A DNA stretch of 64,000 nt from Sacculina carcini (Eukaryota > Arthropoda > Thecostraca > Sacculinidae), in NCBI GenBank assembly GCA_916048095.2, contig OU696583.1, positions 1,421,001 through 1,485,000 of the forward strand, written 5' to 3'. Under the pieces are notes generated by a model. The model did not search any database. It was not told where the DNA came from and was given only the letters and a program-made list of their open reading frames with translations. Of the stretch, positions 11,310 to 21,768 are shown piece by piece (the stretch's first letter is position 1; every line of letters starts with the position of its first letter). A program made the position numbers and the translations under genes.

Positions 11310-14300
11310 ATGGTCAAGAGTAATAAGAAAAAATTAACTAGGGGTACTAGAGGAATACCGTCTGTGTCTAATTTATCTCGCCAAGCTGGCGAGGTTGGTA
11401 GTTCATCTAATGTACCTATGGGCAGGGGTACGCGTGTAAGACAAGTTGTAGATGATGGCGGCACTGACAGTATTCAAAGCTGCCAGAACAACCCTTGTTC
11501 CTCTTTGCCGGTTAATGCTCCTGGACATTTTCCTATTTCTGCGCATGTGTCTGTACGTACCGCTCACAAACCTCCCGATTTGCAGAAATACGCAGCGGAT
11601 GCACCTCTTGATGGCTCTGTGGCAGCGGGTGCGCTTTCTGTCACCGATGCCCTGTGTAACTTTGCTTTGGCACATGCCAGAAACGATACAGCCGATTCTA
11701 GTGCGAAATCGTGTGTCAATGGGCACACATCATTTTCTTCTGTCGTCAATGGCGGTGGTGCTTTGGATTCCACTTCAACTACGAAGACTTCGGTGGAAGC
11801 CAAGGCCAACCCGACGTCTGTACTCACCAGTAGTGTTGTCTCAACCGACGCCAAGATTCCCTTCTTAAGCGAGCCGACTGATGAGGCAGCGGATACAAAA
11901 ATACAGGACGCTCAAAATGCCGAAAACAATCGAACCACGAGCGTATCTTCAGTTAGTCAGCAGATCGCAAACGCTGAAGTATTCACATCGGCTGTGGTTG
12001 ACTCTTCATTGCCTCTTATCTCGCAGCCGAACCAATTGTCTTTTCTCAATCCCACACTCGAGTCTGTCGTCAGTGCGCCGTGTTCGATAACCGACGATGT
12101 GTTGGCCGGTCACTGGCGCGCTGTGCAGCAGGACGCATTGGATTTCAGCGCGTGGACACGGCTGTTGCAGCACGTGGAGGCTGGCGGCGATTTGCGCGAG
12201 GTGCGGCGCGCCTACAACGCGTTTCTGCCCGGCTTTCCGTGCTGTTTTGCCTATTGGAAAAAGTACGCCGAGCTGGAATACCAGCTGGGCAACTGGACGC
12301 GCGCCTTCGCCGTGCTCGACTGCGGCCTCAGTGTGCTGCCGCTGTCGGTCGATCTGTGGCGCGTCTATCTGGACATGTACGACGACCACGCGCACCGGCA
12401 TCAATTGTGCTTGAAGCGGGTCAGTGTGGTGTACGAGCGCGCCGCCAACACGGCCGGTCGCCAGTTCGAATCGGACAGTCTGTGGGAGCGGATCATGTCG
12501 TGGGCGGCCGCCAAGACCGATCCGTCCTACGTTTTTCGGCTGTATCGGCAAGCGGTGTGCACGCCGACGCGCCACTGCGACAAACACTGGGACGCGTGTC
12601 TCGCACACGTGACCAAGCACAACCCGCACTGTCTGGTGTCGTACGACGAGTACTGCGAGATTCGCCGACGCTGCTGTGCTCAGTTGGGCGTCGAGTATCG
12701 CGAGGAGCCGCTGCTCAAGGGCATCAAAGGCTCCAAGGACTTCGCGCTGGTCGAGGCGATGCGCGAGGACATTGTCGAACAGCTGCGGCCGCTGCACGCG
12801 CGCGCCAAGCTCAAAGTCGACAGGGTGCTCAAAATGGAGGACAAGTTGAAGCGGCCGTATTTTCACGTGGTGCCGCTGGACAAGCGACAGTTGCGCACGT
12901 GGCGCGAGTATGTCGAGTTCGAGACCAAGCACGGCCGGCTGAGCGATGTGGTACTGGTGTACGAGCGGTGTTTGGTGGCTTGTGCGCAGTACGAGGACTA
13001 CTGGATGATGTACGCCGCTTTTCTCGAGCGTCAACTGGAGATCAAGCGTTCGGTGCCGGTCAAGACCGATGCAGCTGCCGCGCCGGTGGTCAAATTGGAG
13101 CGCACTGATTCCACAGACGATTCGAGCAACGGCGGAGGCGCAGTGTGTCCGGCATCAGAGCCTAGTCGTTCTGAGTCGGCCGGTGAGTGTGTCACATCCA
13201 CTGAACAACCCGCTGACAGCTCACCGGCGCCAACAGCTCAGGCAACGAGTGACGGCCAGGCGCCTTGTAAGATGGAAACTGACGCCGACAACAAGGCTGC
13301 GGCCGACGGCAAGGATTCAGTTAAAGACGAGCCTTCTTCTCCGACGACGACGACGGCCGACGACATCGGAGATGAAGATCTGGCTGATTTGCCGCGTCAG
13401 CAATGGCCGGTTCAGTTGGATATCAGCATGCACACACTGTCGGTGCACACAGTTCGCAACGTGTATCGGCGTGCCTGTACCGTGCACTGTCGACGCAAGC
13501 CCAACATTCGTCTGCAGTGGGCCAGTTTTGAGGAGGAGCACGGCAGCGTGGACGACGCGCGCGTTCTTGTCACGCACGTGTGCGACGGCTGGCCGACGGC
13601 CGTCAGTGCGCGACTGCAGCTGATCGGACTGGAGCGGCGCGCCGGCAATTTGACGCGCTGTGTGCAGCTGTACGACACGGCCGTGCAGGCCAGCCAAGAG
13701 CAGCCGGCGTTGCGCACGTGGTGGGCGATGAAACAGGCGCGCTTCCACTTCAAGATCCTGCACAAACCAGACCGGGCGTTGGCCGTGTTGCGCAGTGCGC
13801 TGAAACGCGACCGCGCCAACACACGTCTGTTCAACCACATCCTGGATATTTGCTACCAGCGCAACCCGGTGGACATTAAGGGCGTCGGCGCCGTGCTCAC
13901 CCTGGCCATCGGCAACAAGGATATCGCGCCGGCCGATCGACTGGCCTTTCTGCGCAAGCGTGTCGAGTTCTACGAGGAGTTTGGCAGTGTGCAGCAGCTG
14001 CGCGCCGCATCCGTCAGTCTCGCCGCCTTCGATAAGCAACTGCAGCGCGATCAGAAACGCGCCGCTAAAGAAGGCCAGCCATCTTCGACCAAATCGTTGG
14101 ACGCCGATGGCAAGCCGTCGGTCGATGGACACTTGTCTGCGGCGACCAGCGACGATGGCAATCCGACAAGTGGCAAGCGCAAACGCAAGGCTGGTGATGC
14201 GGCGGTGACTGCCGGGGAAACGTCGCTCAGTGTCTGTCCCGGCTGCAGACTGAATCTCAAAGATCCCGTAGCCGTCGGGCTGGCCAGGAATATGGCTGCC

Positions 14301-15839
14301 GGTATGGTGATGTCTGCGCCGATGGGCCAGCCGCCGATGTCGATGCCTCCATCGATGCCACCTCCGCCGGTCATGGCGCCTAACATGATGCCGCCACCAC
14401 CGCCCATGTTTTTCCCAGCTCCGCCTTGTTCTACCGGCACCGCTAACTGGCAGTCACAGCCGGCGTGCTTCAACCCCGTCACCGCTTTCCCGGCACCCTT
14501 TCCGCCCAACATGTCACTGCCCCCCGGCCAGATGGGGCCGATGGCAGGCGACTTGGCTGCGACGAACGCGCCGGTCTCTGCCGGTCCGTCAGACATTGCT
14601 GCCGTCACGGCGTCAGTGGCCGAATCTCTACCACCGCCGCCGCAGCAGCAGCAGCAGCCTCCGCTAGCCGTTGCCACGAATATGGCGGCCGCTATTGCCA
14701 TGTCTGGTTCAGCCGGACCGATGAGCGGCAACAACAATGCAATGCCGAACGGAGGTTGTCGCTCGGCTGTCGGTCCAGTTTTCACGTCACACACGCCGCC
14801 TCCGCAACAGCAGCAGCATATGGTTGTCAACAGCCAGAACTGTGTGCCTGGAGGAGGCGGCGGTGTTGCCATGCCTTTCTGCGCTGCACGGCCCCCGTTC
14901 ATGCAACAACAACAACAACAGCAGCCAATGAGTGGGCCGACATTGTGTCCGCCGTGGTCCAACGCTGCTCGCACGCTCGCACCTCCACAGCAGCAAGTCG
15001 GGCAGCTGTGCGGTGCGGCCTCGTCGTCCATGTCTTCATGGCTGAACGTGCCCGGCTGGTTTGCGGAGCGCGGCGGCTCGCTGTGCATATCGGAGACAAG
15101 CGGTGGTCGCGCCGTGTTGCACTACTCGCCTCGCTTCCTCAGTGAGAAGGGCTACACACGCATGCTCGACTCGCTAGTGACCGTGGTCAACTGGCAGCCG
15201 CGTTGTCTGTCGGCATCGAAGGCCGTGTGCGGCGCCGGCGGAGATGTTCTCTCGTCGGCCATCGAGCGCTACGTGGCGTGGTTCAGTCACGCCGCCGCGC
15301 CGCTCGCCGAGTCCGACCATGCCGCGTGTATCGGTCACTCATCAATGACGCAAGACGTCGGCGATCAGGAGATGTTGGCCGACGATGATGGCGCAACAGT
15401 CAGAGGAGCCGAGGGATTCTACGCCGAGTGGCCGCCCGAACTGTCGGATCTGCTCGGCCGTCTGTCGGCATTCACCGGGCTCCAGTTGAACAGCTGTGCG
15501 TTGACGCTGTTTCGCGGCGGTCGTGATTTTAGCACGTGGCGACACCGGTCGAGCGACGCCGACGCGACGCTCACTCACACTGCCGCAGTGGTCGTGTCGC
15601 TGGGTGCCGTGCGTCCGCTGGAGCTGCAGTCACGTCAAACGTCAGTCTCTGCCGGCGGCGATTGTGCTGCTAGCGGAGGCAACGCAGCAGAGGGGTATAT
15701 GCGACTGCTGCTTCCTACGGGCAGTGTACTCGTTCTGGATGGCAGTGCGATGACCGACTGGGCTCAGCGCGTGCCCGTAGACCGGTCGTGTCAAGGAGAG
15801 CATATCAGTTTGGTGTTTACAAACATGCGCGAAGACTGA
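11310..15839 (+). CDS. PRPF39: PRPF39-like U1 snRNP factor fused to a degenerate AlkB domain
   Basis: A single exon of 1509 residues from the ATG at 11310 (TATCATGG context). Residues 1-277 are Ser/Thr-rich and look disordered. About 278-575 and 695-920 are HAT helical repeats typical of Prp39/PRPF39 (WKKYAELEYQLGNWTRAFAV, LWRVYLDMYDDH, RPYFHVVPLDKRQLRTWREY, EDYWMMYAAFLE, FNHILDICYQRN), split by an acidic linker. PRPF39 helps U1 snRNP recognise 5' splice sites. A basic cluster (GKRKRKAG, about 954) follows, then a Pro/Met/Gln-rich stretch. From about residue 1244 an ALKBH2/3-like dioxygenase fold appears: LHYSPRFLSEKGYTRMLDSL, TGLQLNSCALTLFRGGRDF, VVVSLGAVRPLELQ, LPTGSVLVLDGSAMTDWAQR. The iron ligands are not conserved: no HxD (HRSSD at 1412-1416), Gln1486 where the distal His belongs, and HISLVF instead of the Arg-containing 2-oxoglutarate motif. 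It is probably a pseudo-enzyme. Confidence 0.88.
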   Translation: MVKSNKKKLTRGTRGIPSVSNLSRQAGEVGSSSNVPMGRGTRVRQVVDDGGTDSIQSCQNNPCSSLPVNAPGHFPISAHVSVRTAHKPPDLQKYAADAPLDGSVAAGALSVTDALCNFALAHARNDTADSSAKSCVNGHTSFSSVVNGGGALDSTSTTKTSVEAKANPTSVLTSSVVSTDAKIPFLSEPTDEAADTKIQDAQNAENNRTTSVSSVSQQIANAEVFTSAVVDSSLPLISQPNQLSFLNPTLESVVSAPCSITDDVLAGHWRAVQQDALDFSAWTRLLQHVEAGGDLREVRRAYNAFLPGFPCCFAYWKKYAELEYQLGNWTRAFAVLDCGLSVLPLSVDLWRVYLDMYDDHAHRHQLCLKRVSVVYERAANTAGRQFESDSLWERIMSWAAAKTDPSYVFRLYRQAVCTPTRHCDKHWDACLAHVTKHNPHCLVSYDEYCEIRRRCCAQLGVEYREEPLLKGIKGSKDFALVEAMREDIVEQLRPLHARAKLKVDRVLKMEDKLKRPYFHVVPLDKRQLRTWREYVEFETKHGRLSDVVLVYERCLVACAQYEDYWMMYAAFLERQLEIKRSVPVKTDAAAAPVVKLERTDSTDDSSNGGGAVCPASEPSRSESAGECVTSTEQPADSSPAPTAQATSDGQAPCKMETDADNKAAADGKDSVKDEPSSPTTTTADDIGDEDLADLPRQQWPVQLDISMHTLSVHTVRNVYRRACTVHCRRKPNIRLQWASFEEEHGSVDDARVLVTHVCDGWPTAVSARLQLIGLERRAGNLTRCVQLYDTAVQASQEQPALRTWWAMKQARFHFKILHKPDRALAVLRSALKRDRANTRLFNHILDICYQRNPVDIKGVGAVLTLAIGNKDIAPADRLAFLRKRVEFYEEFGSVQQLRAASVSLAAFDKQLQRDQKRAAKEGQPSSTKSLDADGKPSVDGHLSAATSDDGNPTSGKRKRKAGDAAVTAGETSLSVCPGCRLNLKDPVAVGLARNMAAGMVMSAPMGQPPMSMPPSMPPPPVMAPNMMPPPPPMFFPAPPCSTGTANWQSQPACFNPVTAFPAPFPPNMSLPPGQMGPMAGDLAATNAPVSAGPSDIAAVTASVAESLPPPPQQQQQPPLAVATNMAAAIAMSGSAGPMSGNNNAMPNGGCRSAVGPVFTSHTPPPQQQQHMVVNSQNCVPGGGGGVAMPFCAARPPFMQQQQQQQPMSGPTLCPPWSNAARTLAPPQQQVGQLCGAASSSMSSWLNVPGWFAERGGSLCISETSGGRAVLHYSPRFLSEKGYTRMLDSLVTVVNWQPRCLSASKAVCGAGGDVLSSAIERYVAWFSHAAAPLAESDHAACIGHSSMTQDVGDQEMLADDDGATVRGAEGFYAEWPPELSDLLGRLSAFTGLQLNSCALTLFRGGRDFSTWRHRSSDADATLTHTAAVVVSLGAVRPLELQSRQTSVSAGGDCAASGGNAAEGYMRLLLPTGSVLVLDGSAMTDWAQRVPVDRSCQGEHISLVFTNMRED

Positions 15840-16318
15840 AGCGCGTGTGTGTTGTGTGTTTGTGATCCGTCGTGTATCATTTGAGGTGTTCATCAGCATA
15901 TCATGTGATGTGTGTGCGCGTGTCAGAGATTCATGACGTGTAGCAGTTTTTATGCGGGTTGTTTGTTGACAAGCACCATGTGTACACGTTTTACAGTGGC
16001 TTTTGTTCTTGGTAACTCGCGTTCTTACACGCACTCACTCTTTGTAGGTGTAGTCTCGAGTTGGTACTTAAGTTATCTTTTCGGAGGTGACTTAAATTGA
16101 ATCGCACGTTTTGTTTTGTATTTTCGAGTGTTTTTCGTGCTGTGTATTTGTGTCCGTTCGATTGAATTTGAATACATTTGATTCGATGTTTGTACGCGGC
16201 GTTTGAACTTTATCGTTGACTGGGAAATGCTCTTCAGAATGTCGGCCAAGCGAGCTAAACAGCATCAACTCAAGTTGACCAATCCGTGCGGCTTCAAATT
16301 TCATTATGTATGTTTCGT

Positions 16319-16525
16319 GTTTTCCCCTGCAGTAGGGGATAAGAATACTGCCGCCGTACCCGCTGCGTGTCGTGTGAGGCGACTAAAAGCGGACCCTCTG
16401 CTTGTTCCCTCCCTGTACTTCCATGTCCAAGGGGGAGCGTTAATTCAGCAGAGTTGACACCCCCTTTGATTAATGCAGATGTCTTCTTTCCTATCCCCCT
16501 CTCCCGAATTAAAAAATCGTATTTT
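16319..16525 (+). repeat. Probable SINE-like dispersed repeat
   Basis: GC-rich block in an A/T-rich context containing GGGGATAAGAATACTGCC, then CGTGTCGTGTGAGGCGACTA and a CCCCCTTTGATTAATGCAG segment. The middle module resembles, from memory, a repeat core widely dispersed in invertebrate genomes. Only one copy is in this window, so the assignment is tentative. Confidence 0.4.
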
Positions 16526-16946
16526 TGTTGTTTATATTGTGTTCCATGAATGATCTCATTTGACTAGCCGATAACTATCATAATCACAGTTGGTCTTCGG
16601 ATTGATTGTGCACGTGTCGCATCGTGGGTGGCGCCAGGTTCGTCGCAGCGGTGAATTGCGACACAGCTGCCAGCTCAGCCAGTGAGAGTTGCCAAACATA
16701 TGAGTTTATGTCACTGGTATGATATTGAATTGTTCAAACCTCGCTGGTTTGTTTTTGTGTATCTTCTGAAAGAATAAAATACGTTTAAAACAAATGCACA
16801 ACTTTACTTGTACGTATGCGTGTGTGCGTGTGCATGACAGATTGGTATGACTATCCGCGTGGACACACAAGAACTAGTTAGAATGTTTTCAACTGGACAT
16901 GATGCACCCCACTGATATGCCACCCTTTCTTGGTAAGTCCAGCTAG

Positions 16947-17147
16947 GATTTATTATTATTATATTGTATTATAACTGATTTAATTAGTTTATTCTTTTAG
17001 TTTTTTTTTGAAAAACAAGTGTATATTATTTGCGGTCGTGTGCGGTCGGATTTATTATTATTATATTGTATTATAACTGATTTAATTAGTTTATTCTTTT
17101 AGTTTTTTTGTTGAAAAGCAAGTGTTTATTATTTGCAGTCGTGTGCC
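16947..17147. repeat. Direct tandem duplication of about 101 bp
   Basis: 16947-17047 and 17048-17147 are near-identical, both starting GGATTTATTATTATTATATT and ending near ATTATTTGCGGTCGTGTG. They differ by a few substitutions and one indel in the T run. Confidence 0.9.
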
Positions 17148-17437
17148 TCTATGCAACGTTGCAAATTGGTGATTTTTCGGTACATAAAAATGTGTCACTT
17201 GTTATATACATGTACTTGGACGATCGTGAACTGTTATGAGTGAACTTCGCTTTATATTAAAATTAAATGTGTTGTCAGTAGGCGTTTCATTGAAGCATTG
17301 CTTTTTTGTCGAATAAATATCGTATTCAACTATCATATTTATTTACTGTGATTACTAAAACGAAACATCTTGTTTGCAAATACAACACAAAACAACACAA
17401 TGACAGTGAAAATTTAGTGATGGAACATGTCAGTCAT

Positions 17438-20400
17438 CTATTCGTCCAGATTTTGCGACGTTTCCGGCGTGGTGGGCGCGTCATTATTTGTCGTTTTGGC
17501 CGCCGTCTTCATCGATAAGTAGATAAAACAGCCGACCACGAGCGATACCAGCTGTGAAACAGTATGAAAAAACACCACCCATCAAGCCTGGTCGTTGTTT
17601 CCAGAGAAATATATACTCAAAACTGTGTCATACAAGGGAATAATCAGAGATTTATCATGAATACTCGTAATATTTCTATAAAACAAACAATCAACATATA
17701 TACATCTTGTCTACACATTTTCTTGTCTACACTTTACTATATATACATCTGTTGAATTGTGATTTGTATACATTGTGGAACGGTGCCACAATTGTGAAAT
17801 ATTTGGCTCAAGCGAGTTTCGAACCAACTAACTACCTGAGCGAAAGTCACAAAGACAAACAGTAGAGTGAACCTGGCCACAGTCTCTCTGGCTGATTCGG
17901 ACAAAATTCTAGCGCAACCTCGCCGATAGAAAACGCGCCTCTCCAGAACACCGAGCACTTCAGTGGCTTGTTTGTGGTCGAACCGAAGCACTGAAACGTC
18001 GCGTGTGCGCAACCGACAAATCATAATTGTAGAGAAAATTACATTCAGATATAAATAAAATTTATGAAACCAAAATAGGATTACTTGTTTACCAATTGAA
18101 TAATAATTTGTCCATGTGTATCCTTATACGCATATCTATGAAACTGGCACGTACGAACGAGACGCTAAAATAAAATATCCGCCAAATTCCGCCACCGCCG
18201 CCCTTTTCAGGTTATTTATTGTTCCCTTTCTGGTATTTGGCCCCACTAATAGCACACTCACATTGGTTCAAATTGTCTGCCTCGAACGTGTCGAGCATGG
18301 CGGCGTCCCACCACTGGCGCACTGGAGGCAATTGTGGCGGTGTGGCCACGAATTGCCGCAGGGCCGCGTCAGGAAACGCCTCGGCATGCACGCCATGAGC
18401 CTCGAACATGAGTCTCATGGAAGCCACCTTGCTCGAGGAGTTATAACTATCGTCGTCGTCCGGCGGCGATGACGAAAAGTTGGCGGTGAGTACGTTTGCG
18501 GCTTCGCTTGCGACATTCACAGTTACAGAGGCGGCTGTGTCGCGTGATGAGCTCGTGAGGAAGGAGATAAAGAGGCGCCCTCTTTCGACCAGCAGGCGTC
18601 TTCCTTCCTGCTCCAACTTTTTCTGCGACGTCGAGCTGAGCCGAGTTTCAAACGCACAAAAAGACTATTTATACAGTTCATGCGTAAATGCACGATTACA
18701 GTCGCGTACTTATGTGTGACTCAAACAAAATATGCCAGTTCTGAAGGAGATGGCCAATTGTGAGGAAAATTAACTTTTTAAATATTATGATAAAAGTTTA
18801 TTAGATCCTGTTGAAGCCGATCCCTAGACGTTAGGGGATGTTTGTCGGTTTACGCTAAATGTGTAAGGAATCAAGAACATTAGATTGAGAAAATTTGATT
18901 TAACGAATTTCTTCCAGTCCCTTGCCTCCTGCAAAGGCAGCACATTACATTAGAACGCTAAACCTAATCTAACCTAAAATATATGAAAAATATAGAAACG
19001 TTTTTGTGCGTTATTTAAGCGTTTTTTTTATATAAATTAGCTATTTAATGCTCTTGAATCCTTACACATTTAGCCTAGACCATGTTTGTCGTGGTTGCGG
19101 CGTGATTTTTAACACCAAGTTTGTCATCAGCTGACTCACTTATGCCACAGTTGTTGCAGCAGGGGAAACAGACGCTTGTATTTGTCGTATTGTGCGAGAA
19201 ATTCGAGCGACAACACATGGCTGGCGTTCATCCAGGTTGTGCTTTTTCGCGGCTCGAAAAATACCTGCGCCGACTGACAAGGAACGTCTGAGCAAGCAAA
19301 CCACGTGACAATTAGATATTGCCAGTTTCTGATACAGAAAGTTCGAGAATGTTCCTGAAACTCCGACGGTAAAAGTTTCATTGGAATTTCAGTTGAGGAA
19401 CCATGAGTCTTGATTTTATTTACTCCATTCAATATTTAAAAGCAGTTTGCAAAAATTCGATTGGGTGGGGGCAAACCACCAGTCATCAGTGGCAACCAAA
19501 CCTCTCAGGAAAAAACTAGGCTTTATAAGGGAAAATATCGGTGAGTAATTGATTGATTCAGCAGCTCACCAAGCAGATTCATCCGACAACAACTGTACGG
19601 AGCCCACCTGGGCACGAATTGTCCGTCCCGTCTCATAAACTCGCTGGTTATGCGCCACGTGCACACACACACACACAAACACGAGTCAACAGTCTCTCTC
19701 GATGAAAAAGTTTGCAGTCTAGAAATAATATCTGCAGTGGCGGTGCCAGCAGTTTTCCGATGAGGAGCTGAGGAAAAAGTTGTGGGGGCTTAGCGAAACA
19801 TGAAGAGCTACACTCGAACGCTGACTACATGATATTATAATAAGGGCCAGGACACACTGATTCAGTCCTCGAACTTGAACCATAATTTATGGTGGTAAGA
19901 AATTTTGATCTCCATTATTATCATTTGGGGGGGGGGGCTTGATATATATTTGGGGAGGCTGAAGCCCCCCCCCCTAGACGCCGCTACTGAATATCTGAAA
20001 CCTCAGTGTTTGAACCTTTTGGCAAGTCGTGAGACGGGCACGACTGCACTGAAATCCAGCCAGGGCACAGAATGCCAGTCCTCTGGTGAACGCACACCAC
20101 AACAAGCGTACTCTGTCTGCAAGCGGTTGATGAACGATCTGGCCCGCGCGGATGTCTGTAGAGGAAGCGTAAAAAGCACCGGACAAAGACCACGAACAAT
20201 TCCCAAACAAACAGCACATGCTGTTCGGATCGAATAGTAAATTGTTGAGAAAAACGACATTTTAGTTATACCGTTTGTTCGAACTACTATTCCCACGTTA
20301 GATTGTTGGGCAAAAATATGTATTTAGTATCATTATTTAGTGAATAATACATTTCGAAATATATATTTTGTTATAATAAAAGACCCATGAGGGATAACAT

Positions 20401-21540
20401 TTACACCAGATTATACAGGTATGCAGCAGTATATAGGCGCTAACTTTCAATCCTCTTCAAATAATTAATATCTGGATGAATATATGAAGGTAAGTGAAGA
20501 CATAGCACGTCGTCATGGTGACCTTGTAATCCCGCAGGAAACTTTTGAGACCCAGTGTGACGTGTTGGAGGAACTTGGAGTTGTGCGCGCGCAAATTGGC
20601 CAACATACAGACACACATTGCCACGGCAACAACACACACGCACATCCAGTAGAAAAGCACAGACACCCAAGCATTCCTGTGTGGGCGCACACACACGCAA
20701 ACGAGATGTGATAGAAAATTGGGTAGATAAAGTGGCACGCCAAGGTTGGGGCTTGGAAGAGCTGAAATCCTCCTGAAAATTGTGACAAGCCCCTGAGCCG
20801 CCCAAGAGTCGTGATCATGAGTACTTCAAGCGCATTTCCTCATGTTCCAAAGTCCCGCATCTTTATCATTAGCCCCCATTGTGAAAATCCTGTCTCCGTC
20901 ACTGATGTACTGTCACACTCGAGGATTCACTCGTGAACTATGAGTATCCGAAAAATTAGCGATTGAACACGAGCGGAAAGCATGGCCAATTTAGAAGGAA
21001 TAATAGTAGATCAGAATACATTATTTGTGAAGAAAATGGCTATGCTCACAATCACAAGGGACAGAGTATACGAAACCTTTGTTCCAAATTGTTTATCAAG
21101 ATTTATATAATGCCCCATTTAGTCGCCTACTTCGGACCACCATTTTAAAATATTTCAGTGGGCCATACCTCTCCAAATCGTAGCATCGGTTAGACCTGAA
21201 CTTGGTTAGACTCTTGGTTATTTACGCAGGCTAAGAGTGTGGGCGATGTTGAACGCGATGATGAGGCCGTATCCATCTCCTACCTGCCTTCACTGAAGAC
21301 GCACTCGTAGAAAAGCTTCGATGCGACGGCATGCAGCAGGAGCGATAAGAGAGACACAATAACCAAGGAGGCGACCAGGGAACGCGAGTTGTACACCACC
21401 AGAACATCCCCGATACGCTCAGATTGGCCATGGAGAATTAGGGCGAAAATTAGAACGATATTGCAGACGATGAATGCACAGCAGTTTAGACAGAACAGTG
21501 CAGCGCTGAATAATTTAATGAGTGTGTTTGACAACCTCAT
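17438..21540 (-). CDS. Peripherin/RDS-like tetraspanin
   Basis: Four-pass membrane scaffold protein, reconstructed from seven exons (minus order): 21540-21284, 20676-20523, 20155-20050, 19287-19140, 18635-18262, 17990-17836, 17551-17438. All phases close, giving 435 residues. Exon 1 carries TM1 and TM2 from MRLSNTLIKLF. Exon 2 carries TM3 and the first helix of the large loop (LGLKSFLRDYK). Exon 3 carries the CCG signature in LQTEYACCGVRSPEDW, followed by WLDF, which resembles peripherin-2/ROM1. Exon 4 adds DVPC. Exon 5 greatly enlarges the loop with acidic, Asn-rich sequence. Exon 6 has GCARILSESARETVARFTLL entering TM4, and exon 7 ends TM4 and gives a short tail. The exact loop function is unknown. 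At 435 residues it is longer than typical tetraspanins. Introns contain two MITEs. Confidence 0.85.
18847..19081. mobile_element. 235-bp MITE with 9-bp target duplication
   Basis: Terminal inverted repeats of about 36 bp: the left end contains GCTAAATGTGTAAGGAATCA and the right end, reverse complemented, contains GCTAAATGTGTAAGGATTCA. It is flanked by direct repeats ATGTTTGTC at 18838-18846 and 19082-19090. A 9-bp duplication and GG termini fit a Mutator-like element. It has no coding capacity and lies in a tetraspanin intron. Confidence 0.8.
19735..19989. mobile_element. 255-bp hAT-type MITE
   Basis: Ends CAGTGGCGGTGCCAG and, reverse complemented, CAGTAGCGGCGTCTAG. It is flanked by perfect 8-bp direct repeats AATATCTG (19727-19734 and 19990-19997). 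The right part holds poly(G) and poly(C) runs that can pair. CAGTGGCGG termini and an 8-bp duplication are typical of hAT elements. It lies in the intron after tetraspanin exon 3. Confidence 0.85.
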
Positions 21541-21768
21541 TATGACTGACTCGCACGCAATTCTACACTCTATATTCACTCGTAGAAACTAGATACTCAA
21601 AAAAAGCACCATTTCTAACAACGCAATTCAGTTATGCTGTAAATATGCTGAAAACACGTGCATATCCACTTAACAATCCCCCATTAAAACAACAGTCACA
21701 GTCGTCAATTCATTTATTGACCACAAAACGGGCTATCATTAGAAAACACCAGTGAAAAACAGCAGCCG
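21541..21768 (-). promoter_or_regulatory. Short RPS4-tetraspanin intercistronic region
   Basis: 228 bp between the RPS4 stop codon and the tetraspanin start codon on the same strand. It contains an RPS4 poly(A) signal (AATAAA on the minus strand, 21718-21713). Downstream are acceptor-like sites such as GTGTTTTCAG (first exon base would be 21647) and CTTTTTTTGAG (21595). The layout could be an operon with trans-splicing, or simply close packing. Confidence 0.5.

Larger units (their letters stand above)
15840..17437. other. PRPF39-AlkB 3' UTR and convergent spacer
   Basis: Holds the 3' UTR of the gene ending at 15839 and that of the minus-strand tetraspanin ending at 17438. An AATAAA hexamer at 16773-16778 is a good poly(A) signal for the plus-strand gene. 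The rest is the SINE-like block and the tandem duplication listed separately. Confidence 0.55.

Noticed and set aside
12006-15088. Long open frames antisense to the PRPF39-AlkB gene (12006-13034, 13317-14132, 14051-15088)
   Set aside because: Shadows of a GC-rich coding exon; composition mirrors the sense strand and no family is recognisable.
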